The notes below the pieces were generated by a model. That model was not told the DNA's origin. It did no database searches and saw only the letters and a list, made by a program, of their open reading frames with translations. Positions 1-8,896 of a DNA stretch of 36,278 bases are shown piece after piece. The stretch covers positions 1 to 36,278 of the forward strand of contig JANQJH010000497.1 in assembly GCA_028281705.1 (NCBI GenBank), read 5' to 3'. Each line of letters begins with the position of its first letter. Position 1 is the first letter of the stretch. Origin of the DNA: Verrucomicrobiales bacterium (GTDB lineage: Bacteria > Verrucomicrobiota > Verrucomicrobiia > Verrucomicrobiales > DEV007). A program made the position numbers and the translations under genes.

Positions 1-312
1 AGCCCGGAGGTCGACAGCGCCAGGTCGGTTTTGTCAGAACGCATTCTCAAGATCGATCCGGAGAGCGCCTTTGCCTGGGCGAGCGCCGTGCATGACGAAG
101 CCGCACGATCCACCCTGCAGAGAACACTCGTGGCTCGTTGGCGGGAGCGCGATCCCGACGGTGTCGATGCCCATCTCCGCGCGGCGGGCCTTCCGGCGGA
201 ACAGCTCAATGCGCTTCTCGCCGTGCCGCCTGAACGGGATCCGTATGCTCACGGCTCTTCACCGGTGCACGCCACGCGCACCGGCGGTGCGCAATCCGCG
301 CGCAAGCGCTAG
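1..312 (+). CDS. C-terminal part of a hypothetical protein (5' truncated by window); 'AFAWASAVHDEAARSTLQRTLVARWRERDP' repeat typical of PVC proteins
   Basis: Frame 1 is open from base 1 (SPEVDSARSVLSERILKIDPESAFAWAS...) to the stop at 312; the listed TTG start at 31 is probably not the real start. Confidence 0.6.
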   Translation, partial: SPEVDSARSVLSERILKIDPESAFAWASAVHDEAARSTLQRTLVARWRERDPDGVDAHLRAAGLPAEQLNALLAVPPERDPYAHGSSPVHATRTGGAQSARKR

Positions 313-328
313 TGGCGGTTCATGGGCG

Positions 329-2170
329 TCATCCCCTTGCGGGAAGAACGAGCGCGACCCAGTCCAGATCTTGCTCGCTCGAGGGGTGGCCGAGCGCGGT
401 CTTCCCACCTCCCTCAAGGCTTTTCACCGAACCATCCTGGAGAGCGCCGCCTTCACGAGGATCGTACCATTGCAGCGTCCAGTCTCCCGATTCACCGGAG
501 AGATCGAGAGTCGCCTTCTTGCTCGCGTTTTTGAGGAACACGAGATAGACTGTGTTTTTCTGATAGAGACAATAAGCGTCCTCGTGGGACACGAGGGCAT
601 TCTTGTTCGTCATGTCCCAGAAAGGGATCTCGTGATCTCGAAAGAATTCCAAAGCAATGCGGCTCTGTTTCCACATCTTGGCGCGCGTGCGATAGTCCTG
701 GCAGGTGAGGTCACTGTGAGGGTGTTTGTAGCCGAAGTACCACTCCACCCCGGCGCCACCGGCCATGAGATTGCCCCAGAGGGCGTTCTGACGCGCGTGG
801 TTCCGAGTCGGGTCTTCGTCGTCGGGAACGAGGGAGTGCTGGGCGTCACCTGGTTCGTCGCAGGCCACGACCCAGGGCTTTCCGGCCTTCACCGAGCGCC
901 GGAGGTAGTTGAGGGTGGCGGCATGCACGCGGCTGAAATCCGGCCTGTTCGTCTGCAAGGAGAATCCTGTGAGGTGAGATCCTCCGCGATCCGCCGGACC
1001 AAGCATGTCATAGTGGTTGTTGCCGTTGTGGATCACCATGTGGTGATGATAGGGATCGTGTTTGGCGAAATAAGCGGCCCAGTCTTTCTTGTCCTGGGTT
1101 TCGACCTTGTTCTTGTAGCCAACCTCTTCGCCGAGGTTCCAGTTCAGTGCCAAGTGATGGCCGAAGCGGGCGATCAGTTCGCGATAGTAGAGAGCGCGCT
1201 GTGGTCCCATCTTGCCGCCGTCGAGGAGGAGGGTGTTTTCCGCTTCCAGGGTTTTGAAATGGAGGTACATCCCTTTTTGCGCCGCGTGTTGGAAAAGGAT
1301 TTCCCATTGATCCAGGCGCGAGCAGTCGAGGTGTTCACGCGCGTCGTAAGTCGTGTAGGGGAACACGTTCCGGTCATCGCCGATGATGTTGAGGGTCAAG
1401 AAGGAGAAGACGTTCATGCCCTCGGAAGCGAGGTAATTGACTGCCCCGATGATGCCCTTGCCCTTGCCGTTTTGCCAGTTGGGATCCCCTTCTTTCCAAT
1501 CCCTCTCGTGGGGTCCCCACGTTTTCACCAGTTGATCCTTGTGGCCGTCCGTCTTGAAGTCGCCATCGAAACCTGCGTAGGCCAGGAAATTCTCCGGGGC
1601 ATCGGCGCCGGCCTTCAAGAAGTACTCACCCGATCCGGCGAATCGGAGGTGATGTTTTCCCACATAGGTCAATCGGCCCTTTGCCCGCAGATTCCGCCCA
1701 CTCTTGTCGCTTTCGGTCACGCGGAAGTCGCCGGTTACTTGATGACGCACCGTCCGCTCCGCGTTGGCATCGACGGCCGCGTTGGATCCGGCGGCCAGGG
1801 TCACTTCATAGGTCCATTTGCCAGTTTTATCCGGACTGAGGTGTGCGCGCCACTTGGTCCCGGACTGTGCGGATGTTTCCGCAGCATCTCCATCGGCAGC
1901 GAAGTAGCCGGGGACCGTGTAGGAAGGGCTGCCCGATTCGTGGGTGAACACCGCCTCGAGAACAAGATCGGTGAACGGGTTCGGATCCGTATCCATTTCA
2001 TGCGCGTAGGGCCCATCGAGCGTTAGGGTGACCTTGTGCCATTGCTTCAATTCGCCGCTGACCTCTATCGAACCGTCGCCATCCGGTTGGTGTTCGCCGG
2101 TTTGCGAGGGATTGGCCATCGCTGCCGTCGCGATCAGGCAGAGAAGCAGCGTACAATGAGGTTGTTTCAT
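329..2170 (-). CDS. DUF5060 domain-containing secreted protein, putative glycoside hydrolase/collagen-binding type
   Basis: ATG at 2170 gives a signal peptide (MKQPHCTLLLCLIATAAMA), then 'VSGELKQWHKVTLTLDGPYAHE' (DUF5060-like), a TIM-barrel-like core and a C-terminal 'DWTLQWYDPREGG' collagen-binding-like domain. The longer ORF start at 2263 is less likely. Confidence 0.8.
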   Translation of the reverse strand: MKQPHCTLLLCLIATAAMANPSQTGEHQPDGDGSIEVSGELKQWHKVTLTLDGPYAHEMDTDPNPFTDLVLEAVFTHESGSPSYTVPGYFAADGDAAETSAQSGTKWRAHLSPDKTGKWTYEVTLAAGSNAAVDANAERTVRHQVTGDFRVTESDKSGRNLRAKGRLTYVGKHHLRFAGSGEYFLKAGADAPENFLAYAGFDGDFKTDGHKDQLVKTWGPHERDWKEGDPNWQNGKGKGIIGAVNYLASEGMNVFSFLTLNIIGDDRNVFPYTTYDAREHLDCSRLDQWEILFQHAAQKGMYLHFKTLEAENTLLLDGGKMGPQRALYYRELIARFGHHLALNWNLGEEVGYKNKVETQDKKDWAAYFAKHDPYHHHMVIHNGNNHYDMLGPADRGGSHLTGFSLQTNRPDFSRVHAATLNYLRRSVKAGKPWVVACDEPGDAQHSLVPDDEDPTRNHARQNALWGNLMAGGAGVEWYFGYKHPHSDLTCQDYRTRAKMWKQSRIALEFFRDHEIPFWDMTNKNALVSHEDAYCLYQKNTVYLVFLKNASKKATLDLSGESGDWTLQWYDPREGGALQDGSVKSLEGGGKTALGHPSSEQDLDWVALVLPARG

Positions 2171-2295
2171 GGTTTTGAGATTGGGAATGGATTTGATGTG
2201 GAAGAAGTGATCTGTGGAGGAACTTAGGCAAACGCAGGCTGAACACCATGTGCGATTCCACATTTTACTTGTGATTTTACAGCAGTGCTTTTCGG

Positions 2296-3774
2296 TTAGC
2301 TGGCAAACAGATCGTCTAGTCCGAGAATCTGGACTTTGACCTTTTTCGCTCTCTTTCTCAAGGAAGCCGAAGCGTCACTCGACAGTAGCAGGTGGTAACT
2401 GATGATCCACCCCTTGGGCGGTGAATATCCTTTGCCCCGGACCTGATCAAGGTAGCCCGAACTCAGATCCGCTCTTCCAGAGATCCACTTCAGTTCCAGG
2501 AGCCGGCTTTCGCGATCGGATTCGTTTTCCAGGATCAGATCCACTTGGGTTTCTCCTTCGACCCAATGGTGTTCAATCCGATAGTCATCTTCCTGAAGGT
2601 GCAATTTCTGCAAGAGCTTCTCCTCTCCGGCGGGGCTGAGTTCCTGACGCAATACCCATTCGGTGAGCAGCTCGAAGGCTTTGCCCGAGAAATTCTCGAT
2701 ATAGTAGCCTTCCTTCGATCCGATGCATTCGCGAAAGAGGTTGGCCCGCGTGTTCTTTCTGATGCGCGGTGCCCGGGCTTTCAGCACCTGAAAGTAAAAG
2801 TTGAGGAACGGATCCTTGAGATAGTACTTGCTGCCGCGGCGATTTGCCTTTGCTATACCGGCTTGGGTCTTCTCCACGACTATTTCGAACTCGAGCAATT
2901 GATCGATTATGGTTCGAACCGTCGATTCGCTCGCAACACCGCTCGTCTTGCGAATGTTTTCCATGGTCGATCCATCCTGCCCCAACGAAGCCATGATCTT
3001 CTCTGCCGTGCGAGCCGAACCCTTGGAGAATTCCAAGTTGATCACCTCCCGGAACTCATCGAGAAAGATCGTGTCACGGGTAAAGAATGCCCGATTGATG
3101 CTCCGGATGAAATTGTCTTGGCGCGGAATGCGCTCCAGATAGTAGGGCACGCCGCCGGTCATCATGAAAACCAGGCAGATTTGCTCTTTGGGCCAGTGTG
3201 GAAAGTAGTGCTTCTGGATTTCTGATAGGCTGAAGGGCATGACCCAGAGATCGGCCACCGTGCGCACACGGTGCAGGATCGATGTCTCGGACATGGTCTT
3301 GCTGACAAAGAATCGTTGAGAAGAGCCGCAGATGATGATCTTCACATTTCCCAGTAGTTCCCAGTCGACCCAAGCTTCTTTCAAATGACTGAGGAATCCG
3401 GATCTCCGCTTTGCGATCCATTGGATCTCATCCAGCACGACCACGTGTTGACGATTTCGCTTCGTCCGGAAATGCTCCGTCATCACGCGGAACACGCGGG
3501 CCCAATGCAGGTCTACGACTCGAATGATGGACAGGGAGTCGTCCCCTGAGTATTGAGTCCACTCTTGGGCAAACTTTCGGATCAGCGTCTGAGATGAACT
3601 GTCTTGATCACCCTGAAAAGAGAAAGCGGCAACGCGGCGGGCAAATCGGTTGAGAAGCCACGATTTTCCAATCCGGCGCCGGCCACGCACCACCATGAAC
3701 CCGGAGCCGGTGGAATCGACAAAGGCCTGCAACCGAGCCAGCTCCGTCTTCCGTCCGAAAAATGCGTCAGGCAT
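2296..3774 (-). CDS. ATP-binding protein, archaeal-type AAA ATPase (PF01637-like) with C-terminal DUF234/PD-(D/E)XK-like domain
   Basis: Walker A 'VVRGRRRIGKSWL', Walker B 'VVLDEIQW', sensor-like 'IIICGSSQRF', C-terminal 'QVDLILENESDRESRLLELKW' (D...ExK pattern). Confidence 0.88.
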   Translation of the reverse strand: MPDAFFGRKTELARLQAFVDSTGSGFMVVRGRRRIGKSWLLNRFARRVAAFSFQGDQDSSSQTLIRKFAQEWTQYSGDDSLSIIRVVDLHWARVFRVMTEHFRTKRNRQHVVVLDEIQWIAKRRSGFLSHLKEAWVDWELLGNVKIIICGSSQRFFVSKTMSETSILHRVRTVADLWVMPFSLSEIQKHYFPHWPKEQICLVFMMTGGVPYYLERIPRQDNFIRSINRAFFTRDTIFLDEFREVINLEFSKGSARTAEKIMASLGQDGSTMENIRKTSGVASESTVRTIIDQLLEFEIVVEKTQAGIAKANRRGSKYYLKDPFLNFYFQVLKARAPRIRKNTRANLFRECIGSKEGYYIENFSGKAFELLTEWVLRQELSPAGEEKLLQKLHLQEDDYRIEHHWVEGETQVDLILENESDRESRLLELKWISGRADLSSGYLDQVRGKGYSPPKGWIISYHLLLSSDASASLRKRAKKVKVQILGLDDLFAS

Positions 3775-3784
3775 CGGCTTGAGT

Positions 3785-3892
3785 AAAACCGCGAACTTAT
3801 GGAAGTCAAGATAAGTCCGCGGTTTTATTGAAAACCGCGAATTTATGTGGCTTGAAATAAATCCGCGGTTTTATCGGAAACCGCGAACTTTT
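3785..3892. repeat. Alternating inverted/tandem repeat array: five copies of AAAACCGCGRAYTTAT, 46-bp period
   Basis: Plus-orientation copies at 3785-3800 and 3831-3846, and a partial at 3878-3892; inverted copies at 3811-3826 (ataagtccgcggtttt) and 3857-3872 (ataaatccgcggtttt). 10-nt loops separate the arms. The array begins 10 bp upstream of the ATPase start codon. Confidence 0.93.
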
Positions 3893-3958
3893 GCACGATC
3901 CGGTATCGACGCGGTTTCACCCCGCGCAGCTCGAGAGCTGTTTCGTAGATCGATCTAT

Positions 3959-6139
3959 CTATCTTTTGACGATGATGTGAATGGTGGCGTTGAAGAAGTC
4001 GACGGGGACGCCGGTGTTGTTCTGATAACGCACGCTTACCGTATCTGCGGCGCTGACGTAGGCGTAGAGAATCACCCCCTTGGTATCGATGTCCATGGAG
4101 GCCAAGGCGTGATCGGAGAGCACGGCGCCGGGTACGTCGACTGTGGTGGTGTGGCTTTCGCCGTGGTCCAGTGGCGGGATGTTCTCCACTTTGGTGGCTC
4201 GAAGATCGGGGACAAAATTGCTGAGTAAGGCGGGATCACTGCTAGCCACTTCTGCGACTCCCGCCGTCATTTGGCGGGAATACATGGCGACATAGGTTCC
4301 GTTGGCCTCCGTGCCGTGGTAACCGTTGGAGGTTTTGCCGGTGAAGGTGTCCTCGATGGCGGCTCCTCCACCATGCAGATTGGGAGGGGCCGATTGCGTG
4401 ATGCTCTTACAGAAATAAGCTCCTTTGGCTGACTCGAGGAGCAACGTGCGGAACTTGGTCTCGGAACCGGTGGGTGCCGGTGCCGCCGTCAGGTAATTGA
4501 TCTCTTCAAAGCTCAAGCGGTCCGCATTGGCGGGGTCGAATGGATTGCGGATACCGATCCCGGTTTCGTTGTCGCGGTGTGCTTGCTCGATATGAATGGT
4601 GGACCAAGAAGCGCCTTGTTGAGAGCCTGTGAGAATCGCGGGCACGGTCACTCCGCCAAAGATATTTTCCCGCCCGTGATCGATGGTGACATTTTGAACG
4701 CGGAAGCTTTTACCGAAAATGCACATGGGGATCGCATCCCGGAAAACGGGGGCATACATCCAGAGGTTGCTAAAAAGAACCTGGTTGACCTGAGGGTAGG
4801 AAGTGCCCCGATCGGGGTTGTTGTGCGAATTGACTTGGTGGTGCGGACCGCCAAAGGCATAGCCGCCAAATTGTTCTACGGTGACCCATTCCACCCGTGT
4901 CTGCTCTTGCAGGGCGCTCTCCCACATCACGCCAGAGATCCGCCTGGTGGCTTGGACGGCGGGGCAGGTGACCGTGAGTTCGACGACGCCACCCATGAAG
5001 CCTTGCTCGATATTGGGATTGGCGTCGGGGTTCGCGGCATTGGGATCGGGCTGCTGTTCTTCATACCCGATCTCGATCATGGGGGTGGAGCCGTCGTCGT
5101 AGTCTTCGGTGAGGATAAAGTGATCCGTTTTGAAAGTGAAATCTATGCCCTCGCCGATGAGCTTGGTCGCATTGACACCCTGGCCGCGCAGGCGGCAACG
5201 CAGACCATCGAGGCGAACGGTGCGGTGGATGCTAATCTCGCCGGCGGGAAGAACGACATTGAGCTGAGCACCTGCGAGATTCTGTGTCCGGGCCGACATG
5301 GCCGCTGCCGCGATGGCGTCACTATTGCGTTGGGCGTTTGTTTCGGATTCTTTGCGCGCATTAAAGCTGGTCGTGAGTCCCCACCATTGGGGATTGCGCT
5401 CGTTGTCACCCCCAAAGCTTCCGAAGATGTTGGTGCCCAGACCGGTCCACCGCTCCGGGTATTTTTCGATGACTTCATAACCCTTGAAGATCTGGCGATT
5501 GGAGTGGTTCGTGATCGGGATATTGATGACCACGAATGTTCGGGGCTTGTCCTCGGGAGTGGCCGGCATGGAGAGGCAACCGTCGTCCGTGAAAATCAAG
5601 TGACCCTTGCTCAAGGTCTCGGTGGAGTCCACGGCGATTTCAGACGTGATACGAACATCCTCACCGTCATCCAAGGCCTGCACCACTTCGATCCACGTGG
5701 TGGGGTGGGAAAGAAAGCCGCTCAAGGAAGCCTCGACGGTATCCAGGCGGCTATCCCGAACTTGCTGGCCGGCTTCGAGACCATCGAGCCTGGACCCGTG
5801 ACCATCGGTGACCTCGGTGACTTTGATCTCAAGCGCTGTACAGCAACTCTGACAGACGATATTCGTGAGGTGGCTCAAGACGAGGGTGGTGAGGCCTGCC
5901 GGGAGATCGGCGTCGTCTATCTGGATGTTGTAAGTGTTCCCCGCGACCAAATCGTTGGTCAATGGATCAGGAACTTCCGCGGCTGGGGTGATCCCGACGA
6001 TCTTTCCCCGGATTGGATTGACGAACCCGGCAAATATATGGGTGTTGAGGTGGAGATCCGCCAGATCGCCGAGGATGACGGGGCGATGTTCACAGGGCAG
6101 GCTGGAAGGAATATCGAAGGTAACGGTGATGAGTGCCAT
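3959..6139 (-). CDS. Pectin-lyase-fold / phage tailspike-like protein
   Basis: N-terminal virion-structural-like region, short coiled coil ('HGSRLDGLEAGQQVRDSRLDTVEASL'), then 'AAAAMSARTQNLAGAQLNVVLPAGEISIHRTVRLDGLRCRLRGQGVNATKLIGEG', typical of pectate-lyase-superfamily tailspikes. Confidence 0.65.
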   Translation of the reverse strand: MALITVTFDIPSSLPCEHRPVILGDLADLHLNTHIFAGFVNPIRGKIVGITPAAEVPDPLTNDLVAGNTYNIQIDDADLPAGLTTLVLSHLTNIVCQSCCTALEIKVTEVTDGHGSRLDGLEAGQQVRDSRLDTVEASLSGFLSHPTTWIEVVQALDDGEDVRITSEIAVDSTETLSKGHLIFTDDGCLSMPATPEDKPRTFVVINIPITNHSNRQIFKGYEVIEKYPERWTGLGTNIFGSFGGDNERNPQWWGLTTSFNARKESETNAQRNSDAIAAAAMSARTQNLAGAQLNVVLPAGEISIHRTVRLDGLRCRLRGQGVNATKLIGEGIDFTFKTDHFILTEDYDDGSTPMIEIGYEEQQPDPNAANPDANPNIEQGFMGGVVELTVTCPAVQATRRISGVMWESALQEQTRVEWVTVEQFGGYAFGGPHHQVNSHNNPDRGTSYPQVNQVLFSNLWMYAPVFRDAIPMCIFGKSFRVQNVTIDHGRENIFGGVTVPAILTGSQQGASWSTIHIEQAHRDNETGIGIRNPFDPANADRLSFEEINYLTAAPAPTGSETKFRTLLLESAKGAYFCKSITQSAPPNLHGGGAAIEDTFTGKTSNGYHGTEANGTYVAMYSRQMTAGVAEVASSDPALLSNFVPDLRATKVENIPPLDHGESHTTTVDVPGAVLSDHALASMDIDTKGVILYAYVSAADTVSVRYQNNTGVPVDFFNATIHIIVKR

Positions 6140-6196
6140 GAGTCAATGATAGGTGAGGTTGCTTTCTCCGGTGGCGGTAGCCGTTCGTTCCGGAGG

Positions 6197-6355
6197 TCAG
6201 ATGGCGCTTGTTCGGAAGACAAAACTGGGCGACACCCGAATCTCCAGCGGCGAGTCGAATGAGAGAGTGTTGCTCTCCCGCCAGCCAGTTCCAGCTCCAT
6301 CCGTCCCATTGATCCACCAGAGCGGGAAGTTCGGCCATTTGTCAAAGCCCGCCAT
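6197..6355 (-). CDS. Small hypothetical ORF (52 aa) upstream of and in frame with the tailspike-like gene
   Basis: MAGFDKWPNFPLWWINGTDGAGTGWRESNTLSFDSPLEIRVSPSFVFRTSAI*; below the ORF-track length cutoff. After the TGA the frame continues 17 codons to a second TGA 3 nt before the ATG at 6139. Confidence 0.4.
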   Translation of the reverse strand: MAGFDKWPNFPLWWINGTDGAGTGWRESNTLSFDSPLEIRVSPSFVFRTSAI

Positions 6356-6443
6356 GTGAAACTCAGTGTGCTCGAATGCGCGAGAGATGGCAATTCTTTA
6401 ACGAATGGTAACCGAAGATGCGGGGCCCTTGGAGCGGTGCAGT

Positions 6444-6896
6444 CTAACTCCGGTGAAAGAGGACGCTTCGCAAGGTCAGCAAAACGCCAAGGAGCATCGA
6501 GATGGCTCCGAGAGGAACGAGGAGAATCCCCAATCCGGGATCGCTTCCGTAAAGCCACAGGCCTCCGAAGAGGAAGCCTAACGGCATGAGGATCAATGCC
6601 CAGGTGAGGCAATGCGAGGCGGCTTGCAGCCGTGAGCTGACCAGCCTCGATGCCGTGAGGGCGAAGGCGAGATGCACGAGGGAAAAGAGGGTGCCGTGTG
6701 CGTGTGCCAAGGTCCACATGAGTCTGCGGGTGGAGTTTCTCACATCGAGATAGAGATCCAGCTTCAGGCCGTGGAGAATTTCCAGGATGATTCCCAGGCT
6801 GAGGAAGACGGACAATCCCGCCCATCCGATGACGAGATGCCTGCGCTCCAAGTTGGTCGATGAATCGTCCTTGGTCTGCTGCTGCTTTTTTCCCAT
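6444..6896 (-). CDS. Small multi-pass membrane protein, hypothetical
   Basis: 150 aa with several hydrophobic segments; starts 5 nt after the stop of the upstream cytochrome gene, so probably co-transcribed. Confidence 0.75.
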   Translation of the reverse strand: MGKKQQQTKDDSSTNLERRHLVIGWAGLSVFLSLGIILEILHGLKLDLYLDVRNSTRRLMWTLAHAHGTLFSLVHLAFALTASRLVSSRLQAASHCLTWALILMPLGFLFGGLWLYGSDPGLGILLVPLGAISMLLGVLLTLRSVLFHRS

Positions 6897-6901
6897 GTCT
6901 C

Positions 6902-8896
6902 CTATTCCTTGATGTCTACCGGCCTGTTGTCGCGTTCCTCAAGTAGACGCTGAACTTCCGCAGTGATGACGGATCCGTCGTCGAGCAACAACACGGCGTC
7001 ACCTTGCCGGCTGAGACTTGGCGGCCGCTGCGAAATCCAGCGCTGGATCGCTTCGACGGCCTTGGCATCTGCGGTCTCGCCTTCCGCGAGAAAGTCATAG
7101 TCGAAATCGGAGAAGCCCGGCAGCGTTTTCAGGCTACGGTGGGCCACGTAGCGTACGACGCCGTAGGGATCTTTCAACAGATGCGCTTGAAAAGGGGCCA
7201 GCCAATCGGAACCGGAGGTGGCTTGCGCCGCCTGCCATCCGACGTGCCAGGCGACGATGACGCGTTGGGCCGCATGGCCTTTGAGGAGCCACAAGAGAGC
7301 GGCCGAATAGGTTTTCTGTTCCGCTGAAAGATCGACCGGCTGGTGGCCGTAGTTGGCTGCCAGGTGCTGCTGAGTCCACTGCAGCGTTTTATCTAAATGA
7401 CAGAGATTGCAGGCATTGGGCACGCCTAACCTGGCACTGCTAGTCACATTGGGAGAGCGAATGGAATGACTGCGAATTGCATTGAACAAGGCGTAACTTG
7501 TGTGGGGCATGTGGCAATTGAGGCAATTGCTGCCCGTGGAATCGGGGGCATGAAAGGTGTGCTGGCGAATTGCCTCATTGTATTTTGGCTCGGTGTGACA
7601 GCTGGTGCACGAACGCGAATCGCCTCCCTCGGGTTTGAGCTGATCGACAGGATGGCTGGCGTGCATCGAGTGGCAGGATAGGCAGGACATCTTCCCGCGC
7701 TGGAAACAGGCCGAATCTGAGATCGCGGTGTATTCTCTCCCTCCCGCCAGGATGGTCCCGTCGTCCCACCAACGTTCGCGGAAGAAACTCGGGTTGTTCC
7801 GGTAATCCTCCCAGCGTTCCTCGGGTGAGCTTTCGTTGGGAAAGGAGATGTAAAAACGCAGGGCATGGAGGTCATCGCCGGGCCGATACTGCACACCCTC
7901 GGTGGCATACCGCATCCCCTCGGCATCGTGGCGGATATAGACCCCGTGACACTGACCACAGACCTGACTGGAGCGCCGATGGTCCAGGTCATCCGGATTG
8001 ACGATGGTCGGATCCGGTTTCCTCGCTTGATGCAAGTGAAAGCGTCGCCACGGATTCTGGTTGGCACGAATATGCTCTTCGGCTGGTCCATGACAGGCTT
8101 CGCAGGAGATCCCCAGCTCTCCCACCTCCGTTTGAAAACCCCCTTCCTTCGTGTTCGTCTGCAGTCCCGGGTTTTGACCGGTGCTGTGGCAACTGATGCA
8201 GTGGTTGTTCCATTGCGTGATCATGCGCGGCGCTTCAGGAGCACGCATGAATCCTTCTTCGCGCGGAATCCAGCGTTGATCCTTGATTAGATAGATCAAT
8301 GGCAGGGTTTGCAGCAGGTTGCCATACTTGGGATCACCCGTCACCCAGTAGGTCTGATAGTGGTGCGAACCGGTGCACATGACGACGCGCCGGTGGACGC
8401 GCGGGATATCCTCGAGTTTTGTCGGTTTTCCGCCCTGCACGACGTACATCATTTCTTTCGGGTCCGGCATTTCCGCCCAGAACTCCTCATCCTTGCGGTA
8501 AACCCGATAGGCCAAGCCTTCCGATAGAATGGTGGTGTCGTCGAAGCTCCCCAAGACCGTTTCCGGCGTTGCCGGCTGGGTCATCGTGCGATGAAACGTC
8601 CGGTGCCATGAAGCATACTCGCCGGGGTGACAAGACTGACACTTGTTGGAGGAGACGTAGTGATCGTCCCGCGACTTGGGTAGGAATTTGGAAAGCGAGG
8701 CCGAGTTCTTCGCGCGCTCGTGGGACATCAGTACTGCCCAGACCGATGAAATGGCAATGGCGCCTCCCAAAACCAGGATGCTTCCGATTAGGCCACGAGT
8801 GAACTTGGTCTCACTGCTCATCGATCGATCAGGGTGAGGCGGCCGTTGTTTTTTTGGTTTACCATTTCCTGATGGCAACGGCTCGGGGTGCATCAT
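6902..8896 (-). CDS. Octaheme c-type cytochrome family protein with N-terminal membrane/signal segment
   Basis: Eight CXXCH motifs (CQSCH, CISCH, CEACH, CGQCH, CLSCH, CTSCH, CLNCH, CNLCH). Start chosen at MMHPEPL (8896) with GGAGAAA upstream; MSSETKF at 8821 is an alternative. The ORF extension to 9430 lacks support. Confidence 0.85.
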   Translation of the reverse strand: MMHPEPLPSGNGKPKKQRPPHPDRSMSSETKFTRGLIGSILVLGGAIAISSVWAVLMSHERAKNSASLSKFLPKSRDDHYVSSNKCQSCHPGEYASWHRTFHRTMTQPATPETVLGSFDDTTILSEGLAYRVYRKDEEFWAEMPDPKEMMYVVQGGKPTKLEDIPRVHRRVVMCTGSHHYQTYWVTGDPKYGNLLQTLPLIYLIKDQRWIPREEGFMRAPEAPRMITQWNNHCISCHSTGQNPGLQTNTKEGGFQTEVGELGISCEACHGPAEEHIRANQNPWRRFHLHQARKPDPTIVNPDDLDHRRSSQVCGQCHGVYIRHDAEGMRYATEGVQYRPGDDLHALRFYISFPNESSPEERWEDYRNNPSFFRERWWDDGTILAGGREYTAISDSACFQRGKMSCLSCHSMHASHPVDQLKPEGGDSRSCTSCHTEPKYNEAIRQHTFHAPDSTGSNCLNCHMPHTSYALFNAIRSHSIRSPNVTSSARLGVPNACNLCHLDKTLQWTQQHLAANYGHQPVDLSAEQKTYSAALLWLLKGHAAQRVIVAWHVGWQAAQATSGSDWLAPFQAHLLKDPYGVVRYVAHRSLKTLPGFSDFDYDFLAEGETADAKAVEAIQRWISQRPPSLSRQGDAVLLLDDGSVITAEVQRLLEERDNRPVDIKE

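Noticed and set aside
71-2026. 651-aa plus-strand ORF
   Set aside because: Antisense shadow of the DUF5060 gene; low-complexity V/G/R-rich translation with no recognisable domain. The minus-strand gene has a signal peptide and family motifs.
3785-3892. CRISPR array
   Set aside because: Units alternate in orientation and the intervening 10-nt segments are hairpin loops, not unique 30-40 nt spacers; no cas genes.
3928-3941. cagctcgagagctg inverted repeat as a terminator of the tailspike gene
   Set aside because: Arms of only 6 bp with a 2-nt loop and no T-tract on the relevant strand.
4577-6262. 561-aa plus-strand ORF
   Set aside because: Shadow ORF opposite the tailspike-like gene; composition typical of antisense frames in GC-rich coding DNA.
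2296-6443. Intact prophage or transposon
   Set aside because: No integrase, transposase, capsid, terminase or recognisable att/terminal repeats flanking the interval; only an inference of accessory origin is possible.
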